Shown: in pieces, positions 1-6,113 of the stretch
How positions within the stretch are numbered: the first letter of the stretch is position 1
Layout: each line of letters starts with the position of its first letter
NCBI RefSeq assembly: GCF_014672695.1
Contig: NZ_CP053923.1
Coordinates: forward strand, 3,726,140-3,732,497
Direction of reading: 5' to 3'
DNA length: 6,358 nt
DNA from: Defluviicoccus vanus
GTDB taxonomy: Bacteria > Pseudomonadota > Alphaproteobacteria > Rhodospirillales > Defluviicoccaceae
Program-made: the position numbers and the translations under genes
The notes under the pieces: model-generated
Databases searched by the model: none
Told to the model about the DNA's origin: nothing
What the model saw: only the letters and a program-made list of their open reading frames with translations

Positions 1-1125
1 GTCGGCCGACAATTTGGCGAGGAAGGCGGCGGCAGCGAGGACCAGGCTCATGTGGCGATGCCATCCGTGCCAGGAGCGCGCCTCGCAGTGATCGAGGCCG
101 AGGTCGTCCTTCGCCCGCAGGAAGCACTCCTCGATCGTCCAGCGGAGGCCTGCGGCAGCGGCAAGCTCGGGCAGGGACGTGCCTTGCCGGGCATAGGCAA
201 GGTAATAGGCGAGTGCTTGCGCATCACGCCGGCTGCGGCGGATGAGCAGCCAGCGCTCGAAACCGTCATCCGTCGACCATCCGAGCGGCAGCCTTGCCCA
301 GTCGTAGAGCCTTGGACCCTTCGCCCCCTCGCCGGCGGTCAGCGACGACCACGCATCGTCCGCCAGCGTGTCCAGCATGGTGGCAGGGTCGGTCTGGACG
401 AGGGTCCCGTCCTCGAGGAAGCGAAGGGTGTGGTTGGAGCGTACGGCAAGGACATAAGGCTGGCCGCGGCCCTCGAGCAGGTGCCGGAGTTGACTGTCCG
501 AGCCGTAGAGCGCATCGGCGAGAACCCAGGCGCAAGGCGGGCCGGCGTCGAGCGTCCGCTCGATCATCTCCCGCGCCATCGCCGGCTTGGTCTTGAATTC
601 GACGTCGTCCGGCACGGCGGCCGTCCGGCGGCGCGTCGCATCGTCCGCCCAGTCTTTCGGCAGGTACAGCTGCCGGTCGATGAGCGCGTGGCCCCAGCGG
701 CTGGCGTAGGCGACGAAAACGCCGACCTGGCAGTTCTCGATCCGGCCGGCGGTGCCCGAGTACTGACGGCCGACACCCACCGAGTGCCGGCCCTTCTTCA
801 GGAAACCGGTCTCATCGACAACGAGCACGCCGCCCGGATCACCCAGCGCGTTCGTCACGTACCCGCGCACCAGATCGCGAAGCTGGTCTGCCGACCATGA
901 ACTGCGTCCGAGCAGTGACTGGAGGCGATAGGGTGCCTCGAGGCCCGCCTGTTCGGCCAGCATCCAGCCGGTCTTGCGCGATGCCGCCGAGAACAGCCCG
1001 TCGATGAACATCCCGGCCGAACGGCGCGTCTCCGCCCGCCCCAGCGCCGGCGCGATCACCCGCCTCAACCCCTCGAGCTCCGCCTTCCAATCAACAAGCG
1101 TGCCCGCCCATTCCGCCACACCCAT
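1..1125 (-). CDS. IS701-family DDE transposase, C-terminus cut by window edge
   Basis: This is a cut-and-paste DDE transposase (RNase H-like fold) that moves its own insertion sequence. Translating the minus strand gives an open frame of 375 residues still open at position 1. The family signature VVDETGFLKKGRHS carries the first catalytic Asp at about residue 104. The second Asp is in VLADALYGSD at about residue 204. The Glu lies in RWTIEECFLRAKDDLGLDH at about residues 332-333. The visible end, SWHGWHRHMSLVLAAAAFLA, is the usual C-terminal region, so only a few dozen residues should be missing. I chose the ATG at 1125 because GGGAGGG sits 6 nt upstream (1132-1138). An in-frame ATG at 1161 is possible but lacks such a site. 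No frameshift or stop interrupts the visible part, so the enzyme may be active. Confidence 0.93.
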   Translation of the reverse strand, partial: MGVAEWAGTLVDWKAELEGLRRVIAPALGRAETRRSAGMFIDGLFSAASRKTGWMLAEQAGLEAPYRLQSLLGRSSWSADQLRDLVRGYVTNALGDPGGVLVVDETGFLKKGRHSVGVGRQYSGTAGRIENCQVGVFVAYASRWGHALIDRQLYLPKDWADDATRRRTAAVPDDVEFKTKPAMAREMIERTLDAGPPCAWVLADALYGSDSQLRHLLEGRGQPYVLAVRSNHTLRFLEDGTLVQTDPATMLDTLADDAWSSLTAGEGAKGPRLYDWARLPLGWSTDDGFERWLLIRRSRRDAQALAYYLAYARQGTSLPELAAAAGLRWTIEECFLRAKDDLGLDHCEARSWHGWHRHMSLVLAAAAFLAKLSAD

Positions 1126-1131
1126 CCGTCG

Positions 1132-1138
1132 CCCTCCC
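1132..1138 (-). promoter_or_regulatory. Ribosome binding site of IS701 transposase
   Basis: GGGAGGG on the minus strand, 6 nt before the ATG at 1125. It decides the start in favour of MGVAEWAGTL over the ATG at 1161. Confidence 0.55.
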
Positions 1139-1280
1139 ACAGCCGCAGGCAACGGAACCATATTAGAGGATAAAATGCAACTGTAGTAGTAGTTAGGGCT
1201 TTGGCACTTACGCACCAGCGTGGTCGTCGGATCACAAGCAAGCATCCGCCGCTCCCGGGGTCCGCAACACGTTCGATGCT

Positions 1281-1967
1281 CTATCCCGGTTCATGCAGGC
1301 GATAACCGACGCCCGTCTCGGTCAGAATGTAGCGCGGCTCCTGTGGGTCTGGTTCGATTTTTTGTCGGAGCTGCTTGATGTAAATGCGTAGATATTGTAC
1401 GTCTGTCGGTGTATTCCATGCCTCTCTTAGCATGAACTGGTGGGTCAATACCTTACCAGCATGCGCAACAAGTAGAGCAAGGATCGCATATTCCTTGCGT
1501 GAGAGCTTGATCTCTTCGTTGTTGACCCTGACAAGGCGTCGGACAAGGTCAACGCAAAGGATGCCATTTCGGTAGGCTGCGCGCTCTCCGAGCTGCTGAA
1601 AGCGGTGGCGGAGGGCGGTGCGGATGCGGGCGATCAATTCCTCCATGCCGAAAGGCTTGGTCAGATAATCGTCGGCGCCGAGATCGAGCGCCTGCACCTT
1701 GCCTTTTTCGTCGTTGCGACTGGAAAGCACGATGATCGGCACCGACGAGTTATGCCGGATGGCTTTGATCACCTCGATCCCGTCCATGTCGGGTAGGCCG
1801 AGGTCGAGCACGACGACGTCGGCGCGGCTGTTGCGCAGACGCTCGAGCGCCTCTCCCCCGGTTTCCGATTCCACCACCCGATATCCCTGAGCCGACAAGC
1901 TGGTGCGCAAAAATCGCCGGATCGGTGGCTCGTCATCGACGACGAGGACAGAGACTGGCTCAGTCAT
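1281..1967 (-). CDS. kdpE: KdpE-like OmpR-family response regulator
   Basis: This is a cytoplasmic DNA-binding response regulator, 228 residues, the normal length for KdpE. The receiver domain covers about residues 5-120: acidic pair D11-D12, phosphoacceptor D55 in VVLDLGLPDMDG, switch residue S82 and K104 in LTKPFG. An OmpR-type winged helix follows (about 130-225), with LSRKEYAILALL, LRIYIKQLRQKIEPDP and the C-terminal ILTETGVGYRL hairpin. All phosphotransfer residues are present, so the gene looks functional. Its ATG overlaps the stop of the upstream kinase by 8 nt (ATGACTGA), which suggests translational coupling. In known bacteria KdpE with KdpD switches on the kdpFABC K+ uptake pump, but no kdp pump gene is in this window. 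The nearest transport gene is a decarboxylase beta subunit, so the real target here is open. The name rests on family resemblance; another OmpR-type regulator of the KdpE branch is possible. Confidence 0.9.
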   Translation of the reverse strand: MTEPVSVLVVDDEPPIRRFLRTSLSAQGYRVVESETGGEALERLRNSRADVVVLDLGLPDMDGIEVIKAIRHNSSVPIIVLSSRNDEKGKVQALDLGADDYLTKPFGMEELIARIRTALRHRFQQLGERAAYRNGILCVDLVRRLVRVNNEEIKLSRKEYAILALLVAHAGKVLTHQFMLREAWNTPTDVQYLRIYIKQLRQKIEPDPQEPRYILTETGVGYRLHEPG

Positions 1968-3548
1968 CGTCGCTGTCCGGCAGTCGGAGGCGTTCTGCCT
2001 CCCGCGACAGTGGAAAGCCCATCATGATCACGGCTCCCGATCGATCGGTGCGATTACCGGCAATGATTCGTCCACCCATCGCTTCGACGAAGCCGCGACA
2101 GATGGCGAGACCGAGCCCAGTGCCAGCGCGCTGCCGTCCGCGGTGGCCGGATCGGTAGAATTTCTCGAAAATCCGCGTCAAGTCTGGTGGGGAATACCCG
2201 GCCCTTCGTCGAGAACCTTGATCACAATCCGATCGTTGATGCGCCTCGCGTCGATGGCGATCGTCGATTGCAACGGTGAATACTTGCCGGCATTGTCGAG
2301 CAAATTGAAGATTGTCTGTTCCAGGAGCACGCCATCGAGATTGAGCATCGGTAGATCGTCGGCCACTCGTAGATTGAGACGATGGCTTCCAAGTACTGGC
2401 CGTGCCCGACGCACCGCTGCCCCGATCACCTCCTCGATGTCCGTTGCTTCCCAGGTTACCTCGAGACTGCCGGATTCAACGCGGGTAATGTCGAGCAGAT
2501 TGGCAACGAACCGGCTCATCCGCTCCGTCTCCTCGCGAATGGTCGCCACCAGATCGTCGCGTTCCTGCTGCTCGAAGTAAGAGTTATAGCTGCCAAGGCT
2601 GGTCGCCGCTCCGAGGATCGAGGCGAGCGGCGTCTTCAGGTCGTGGGAGATGGCCGACAGCATCGCCGAACGCAGGCTTTCGGTCTCCACCGCGACGCGC
2701 GCCCGCTCCACATCTTCTGCGAGCGACAGTCGCTCGATCGCCACCGCCACTTGGTCAGCAATGGCGTCAACAAACCGCCGGTCTTCGAGGCTCAACAGCG
2801 GTGGCTGACCGGCCCGGCTCAATCCGAGTACGCCGACGAGGCCCTTCACCGCCTGCAGCGGCAGGAAGAGAAAATGGGCTGTGGTCATCTGCCCGACGCA
2901 ACCATCGGCGCTTCGCGCGCTCAACCATCGATCTGCCGCCGCGGCAACGTCGGCGGATTCGATCGTTTCGATGGCAGGGATCGTGGCGCGAGCGGCCAGT
3001 TCCTCCGCGCTCCGGCAGGATCAGGATCACTTCGACGCCGAGTGCGGCGGCCACATGGCCAACGGTAAGATCCGTCAACGCCGCCAGATCATTGATGGTC
3101 GTCAAGCGTCGGGCAAAGACGTAGAGGTCTTCCATGGTCTGTGCCCGACGGCCGGCAAGCCGCGCATCGGCGCGCGCGCGAGCTGTCAGGCGGCCGATGA
3201 AAACCGCTACGCCGACGAATACCAAGACGGTGACGATGTTGTCCGGGTCATCAACGGCGAGGTTGTGCAAGGGGGAAGAAAGAAAAAATTGAGTGACAGA
3301 ACGCTCAGTACGCAGGCGAGAAGGGCCGGCGGCAATCCCCATCGGGCAGCACAGAAGACAACGCTGGCAAGAAAAATCAGCGTGACGTTGCCGACGGCGA
3401 GTTCGATCGCTATGAGGTGCGCGAGCAGAAGTGCACAACCGGTGATCGCCGTTGCCGCAAGGTATGGCAACAGCCGGCGAGCAACTGTTGATTGCCTCGC
3501 CGGCCGTTTTCTCGGTACCTGGCTTACGTTTGTAATCGTGCCATCCAT
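1960..3548 (-). pseudogene. kdpD: KdpD-like membrane histidine kinase, N-terminally short and frameshifted
   Basis: This is a sensor kinase partner for the adjacent KdpE-like regulator. Read through three frames, it gives about 529 residues. It starts with an Arg/Lys-rich tail and the DUF4118 four-helix membrane region (LLPYLAATAITGCALLLAHL, VTLIFLASVVF, LNFFFLPP, DNIVTVLVFVGVAVFIGRL). A GAF-like region follows (VEVILILPERG, FLFLPLQAVKGLVGVLGL), then the kinase core: H-box AISHDLKTPLASILG (His codon 2643-2645), N-box TIFNLLDNAGKYS, G1 DEGPGIP, F-box RIFEKFYR, G2 GTGLGLAICRGF. The frame changes near 3271-3275 (one base short in a C5 run on the coding strand), near 2997-3006 (one base extra) and near 2181-2185 (one base short, with a TGA at 2178-2180). 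Classical KdpD is about 900 residues; the KdpD and Usp N-terminal domains are absent, and no trace of them lies upstream. Kinases starting directly at DUF4118 exist, so the short form may be original and only the indels damage. Three sequencing errors are the alternative. The start at 3548 is the first ATG after an in-frame stop and has a weak ribosome site. Confidence 0.8.
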
Positions 3549-3637
3549 GCCCGCGACGTGGGGTTGAAGTTTTCATCCTGCACAGGAGTGAGGGCAGGCA
3601 CTCGCTTGCTCCGCCCCCGCATCCCGAGACCATTGAA

Positions 3638-4768
3638 CTATTGGACGCCCAGCAACGCCAGCATGATGCCACCGGAGATGGCCGTTCCGAACACGCCCGC
3701 TAAGTTGGGGCCCATCGCATGGTAGATGAGGAAGTTGTTCGGGTTGGCCTTGTTGGCGACAACGTGCGAGACGCGGGCGGCTATTGGCACGGAAGCGATA
3801 CCGGCCGAGCCGAGCAGCGGGTTGATCTTCTCCTTCATGAAGAGGTTCATGGCCTTTGCCGTGAGCACCCCGGAGCCAGTGCCGAAGACGAAGGCAATGA
3901 GACCGAGCATGACGATCTCGAGTGTCTTGAAGGTCACGAACGTATCGGCATTCATTGTCGAGCCGATGGCGAGAGTCAGCGTGATGGTGATGATGTTCAT
4001 CAACCCGCCGCCTGCCGTCTTCGCCAACCGCTCGACCATCAGCACTTCCTTGAGCAAGTTGCCCAGCATCAACATGGTGATCAACGGCGCCACTGGCGGG
4101 AAGAACATGTTGACGACGATGGCGATGACGATAGGAAAAACGATCTTTTCAAGGCGTGTCACCTTGCGCATCGGTGGCATGCCCATCTCGCGTTCCGTTT
4201 TCGTCGTCAGCAGTTTCATCACCGGCGGCTGGATCAGCGGCATAAGCGCCATGTAGGAATAGGCGGCTACGGAAATCTGCGGTAGCAGATGCGGCGCTAG
4301 CTTCATCGTTACGAAGATGGCCATGGGACCGTCGGCACCGCCGATGATTCCGATCGCACCCGCCTCGTGAATGGTGAAGCCGATCGCCTTGGCGCCGATC
4401 AGGGCGACGAAGATGCCAAGGTGGGCACCGGCGCCGAGAAGTACCAGCTTCGGGTTGGCGATCATTGGCCCGAAGTCAGTCATTGCGCCGACACCGAGGA
4501 AAATCAACGGCGGAATGATCAACAAGGCCACGCCCTGATAGGCGTAGTGAAAAAGTCCACCCGGAAGGATAAGGTCAGAGCCAGGAACGTTGGAGACGAT
4601 ACAGGAAAAACCGATTCCGATTAACAGGAATGGTTCATATTTTTTTGATAGAGCTAAGTAAATCATGACGCAACCGATGACTATCATCACCGCGTTGCCC
4701 CACCAAAACTTTGCAGCGCCCGTCTGAGCGGCCAGCGCTTGCAGGAATGTCCATATCTGGTCCCACAT
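3638..4768 (-). CDS. Na+-translocating decarboxylase beta subunit (OadB/GcdB/MmdB family)
   Basis: This is an integral membrane subunit that, in the known enzymes, couples decarboxylation of carboxybiotin to Na+ export. It has 376 residues, the length of the GcdB/MmdB type rather than the roughly 430 of Klebsiella OadB, and consists almost wholly of hydrophobic helices. Family landmarks are GAIGIIGGADGP with D146 (the position of the essential Asp203 of Klebsiella OadB), SYMALMPLIQPP with Y172, NMFFPPVAPLITMLMLGNLL in the middle, and NPLLGSAGIASVPIAARV with N316, G320 and R332. A strong ribosome site, GGAAGGGAG at 4776-4784, lies 7 nt before the ATG. A 52-residue membrane protein gene ends 24 nt upstream and the sensor kinase remnant begins 89 nt downstream. 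No alpha (carboxyltransferase) or biotin carrier gene is seen, so the substrate cannot be named. Either those parts are encoded elsewhere or this subunit serves another Na+-linked purpose. The reading frame is intact. Confidence 0.93.
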   Translation of the reverse strand: MWDQIWTFLQALAAQTGAAKFWWGNAVMIVIGCVMIYLALSKKYEPFLLIGIGFSCIVSNVPGSDLILPGGLFHYAYQGVALLIIPPLIFLGVGAMTDFGPMIANPKLVLLGAGAHLGIFVALIGAKAIGFTIHEAGAIGIIGGADGPMAIFVTMKLAPHLLPQISVAAYSYMALMPLIQPPVMKLLTTKTEREMGMPPMRKVTRLEKIVFPIVIAIVVNMFFPPVAPLITMLMLGNLLKEVLMVERLAKTAGGGLMNIITITLTLAIGSTMNADTFVTFKTLEIVMLGLIAFVFGTGSGVLTAKAMNLFMKEKINPLLGSAGIASVPIAARVSHVVANKANPNNFLIYHAMGPNLAGVFGTAISGGIMLALLGVQ

Positions 4769-4775
4769 GTGAGGT

Positions 4776-4784
4776 CTCCCTTCC
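4776..4784 (-). promoter_or_regulatory. Strong ribosome binding site of the beta subunit gene
   Basis: GGAAGGGAG on the minus strand, 7 nt before the ATG at 4768, in the 24-nt gap after the small membrane protein gene. It fixes the start of the beta subunit. Confidence 0.6.
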
Positions 4785-4792
4785 TTGCACTT

Positions 4793-4951
4793 TTAGTGGC
4801 CGGATTTCAGGCTTTCGTCAGAGATGGCGCCGAACCGATTAAGGACGGGAAAGGCTGCAAGGATAAGGCCGATGCCTCCAATAATGATGAAACTGAGGAA
4901 GAAGTCGATCAGACTAAGAAGAAGTGCCCCATTGAGGGTGTCGGGAATCAT
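4793..4951 (-). CDS. Small single-helix membrane protein, probable OadG-like subunit
   Basis: A 52-residue open frame, MIPDTLNGALLLSLIDFFLS to the end FGAISDESLKSGH, stop TAA. Residues about 8-36 are strongly hydrophobic (LLLSLIDFF, FIIIGGIGLILAAFPVL) and form one membrane helix, followed by a short polar tail. An AGAGG motif lies about 12 nt upstream of the ATG. It ends 24 nt before the decarboxylase beta subunit on the same strand, so the two are almost certainly co-transcribed. Na+ decarboxylases contain small one-helix subunits (OadG, MmdD/MmdE) that anchor or stabilise the complex, and this position and build fit such a role. It is shorter than typical OadG (about 80 residues), and I see no clear sequence signature such as the zinc-binding C-terminus. 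The subunit role is therefore inferred from topology and neighbourhood; the coding call is better supported than the function. Confidence 0.72.
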   Translation of the reverse strand: MIPDTLNGALLLSLIDFFLSFIIIGGIGLILAAFPVLNRFGAISDESLKSGH

Positions 4952-5296
4952 GGTAAAGCAAGCCTCTTTCTCAATAGTTACGCCCGCTTGGGCATGACTT
5001 TAAGGGACGGCTGTACGAACTGATATTTTGCCGGTTGCTTTCTTGTGCGGCTTTATCTGCCGTGTTCTGGCATCTTAATTTGACAGTCGTACCGCTCGGT
5101 TGCTCGTAGCTTCGGGTAATGGCCATATAAAAACAAGCCGGAGCGCGATGGTGCAGTATAGCTTCTTTGTATAATTATAGTGCGAATAAGAGTTAGTATC
5201 ATATTCTAAGGAAGCAATATACGCGCCCTGCATGCGCCCATCGCGAAGCGCACGCCTGCTTTGGCGTCAGTGAAGGTCTATCTCGGGCGGCGGCGA
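4952..5296. other. 345-bp gene-free stretch with AT-rich core, likely control region
   Basis: I see no convincing gene on either strand here. The part at about 5110-5220 is much richer in A and T than the surrounding genes. It contains a run ATATAAAAAC (5124-5133) and a perfect 10-bp palindrome TATAATTATA (5170-5179). The segment next to the CBS gene (5222-5265) is GC-rich with short inverted repeats but no T-run, so a terminator is not supported. Because the small protein gene begins at 4951 and reads leftwards, this stretch most likely holds the promoter of the small protein/beta subunit group. Confidence 0.5.
5174..5179 (-). promoter_or_regulatory. Candidate -10 element for the leftward operon
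   Basis: The minus strand reads TATAAT here, about 220 nt before the small protein gene. No good -35 box is found at 16-18 nt upstream (the best match is TGATAC). Because the motif sits in a palindrome, the plus strand also reads TATAAT (5170-5175), so direction is not fixed. This is a weak candidate only. Confidence 0.22.
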
Positions 5297-5830
5297 TCAG
5301 GCGGGCGTTGGCTGCCGCTTGGTGGCCGCGATCATGGTGTTGACCGCTTTGAATACGTCGCTCAAGCGCAAAACGCCGATAATCTCTGCGTTACGCATCA
5401 CCAGCAGCGAAAGGTGATGACCGCGAATCAATCGATAGACCGCAAGATCAAGCGGTGCTTCTGCCTCAATAGTTTCGTCACTTGATGGGGGCTTCAATAA
5501 GTCTTCGACCCGGGTGGTTCGCGCCTTTTCTGCAAGCTCGGGGCGCAACCATTGACTCCAGAGCAAATGATCATCAACTCGTCCGAATGGATCGACTGGC
5601 GGCTCAAAACTGGGTTTCAATCCACTCAGGATGTCCCAAAGCGACAATTTGCCGAGGACGCGGCCGTCCTTTGCCTGGACCAGCACGCCCCGATCTCGCG
5701 GTCGCGACGGATCCGCCGCCGGTCCCATCATTGCCGTCGCCACGGCCTGCATGACGTCCTGCAGCGACGAGCCAACGGCGACGTGGCTGTAGTCCTCAAG
5801 CGAAACCATCAAATCGCTAACCCGCATCAT
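5297..5830 (-). CDS. Stand-alone CBS-domain-pair protein
   Basis: A soluble protein of 177 residues built from two CBS repeats and little else. CBS pairs form a Bateman module that usually binds adenine nucleotides and acts as an energy or ligand sensor. Repeat 1 runs from MMRVSDLMVSLEDYSHVAV through GVLVQAKDGRVLGKLSLWDI. Repeat 2 runs from RVEDLLKPPSSDETIEAEAP through HLSLLVMRNAEIIGVLRLSDV. A long linker rich in Pro, Trp and Leu (FEPPVDPF, DDHLLWSQWLRPEL) separates them. I chose the ATG at 5830 because GGAGGTGG (5836-5843) lies immediately upstream at proper distance. An ATG at 5860 would add ten residues but has no ribosome site. The partner is unknown. It reads in the same direction as the Na+ decarboxylase group, 345 bp upstream of it, probably as its own unit, so a link to ion or energy sensing is only suggestive. 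Confidence 0.85.
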   Translation of the reverse strand: MMRVSDLMVSLEDYSHVAVGSSLQDVMQAVATAMMGPAADPSRPRDRGVLVQAKDGRVLGKLSLWDILSGLKPSFEPPVDPFGRVDDHLLWSQWLRPELAEKARTTRVEDLLKPPSSDETIEAEAPLDLAVYRLIRGHHLSLLVMRNAEIIGVLRLSDVFKAVNTMIAATKRQPTPA

Positions 5831-5835
5831 CGCTA

Positions 5836-5843
5836 CCACCTCC
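5836..5843 (-). promoter_or_regulatory. Ribosome binding site deciding the CBS protein start
   Basis: GGAGGTGG on the minus strand ends 5 nt before the ATG at 5830. It lies inside the longer frame opened by the ATG at 5860, which argues that the longer start is not used. Confidence 0.5.
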
Positions 5844-5860
5844 ATGTTTGGAATTTTCAT

Positions 5861-6054
5861 CGTGCTACGGAACCAGAATTCAGTCAGCGAACCTCAATGC
5901 CACCAAGATTAATGGCACCCAGGTCGCGCGGCCATCCTTTCCGCTATGTCGCCGGCGGAATTCGGTGTGTATGAGATTGATCATTCGGTGAGCAGCAGAA
6001 CCTGCAGTCGCAGGCATTCCGGTCGTTGCAGCCCAGTCCCTACCGCGCGGAGGA
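5861..6054. other. Intergenic region between CBS gene and IS3 element
   Basis: No convincing gene. It should hold the leftward promoter of the CBS gene, but I cannot pick out a good -35/-10 pair. A small hairpin CCTGC-AGTC-GCAGG lies at 6001-6014 without a T-run. A 45-codon minus-strand frame ending near 5885 has no ribosome site and no recognisable motif. Confidence 0.4.
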
Positions 6055-6113
6055 TGAATAGCCCCTAGATTTCTAGACGCCTTCTATCCTAATTTTGAGG
6101 ACAGGAGACGACG

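Larger units (their letters stand above)
1..1192 (-). mobile_element. IS701-family insertion sequence, one end only
   Basis: Everything from the left edge to roughly position 1192 looks like one insertion sequence read on the minus strand; it carries the transposase gene described separately. The transposase-start side of the element lies in the window, and the other end is beyond the left edge. The outer boundary is a guess. IS701 elements are known to prefer YTAR-type 4-bp targets, and a TTAG at 1193-1196 follows the minus-strand sequence that begins CTACTACTACAGTTGCA, so I place the junction there. Without the opposite terminal repeat this cannot be confirmed from the window, and the true edge could lie anywhere from about 1165 to 1200. 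Confidence 0.6.

Noticed and set aside
52..900. 282-residue plus-strand open frame
   Set aside because: It is antisense to the IS701 transposase, whose minus-strand frame carries the full DDE signature; the plus frame is a GC-rich shadow without recognisable domains.
3719..4285. 188-residue plus-strand frame rich in His, Asp and Arg
   Set aside because: It mirrors the beta subunit gene; the composition is typical of the antisense of a membrane protein gene.
5080..5108. Plus-strand TTGACA at 5080-5085 as a -35 box
   Set aside because: No acceptable -10 at 16-18 nt spacing and no plus-strand gene nearby to serve.
5222..5275. Short GC-rich inverted repeats after the CBS gene as a terminator (ACGCC-N6-GGCGT; TGCGC-N9-GCGCA)
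   Set aside because: Stems are only 5 bp and no T-run follows on the minus strand.
5552..5974. 140-residue plus-strand frame
   Set aside because: It is mostly antisense to the CBS gene, with no ribosome site or known motif.
5885..6020. 45-codon minus-strand frame upstream of the CBS gene
   Set aside because: No ribosome site, no recognisable motif and a length expected by chance in GC-rich DNA.
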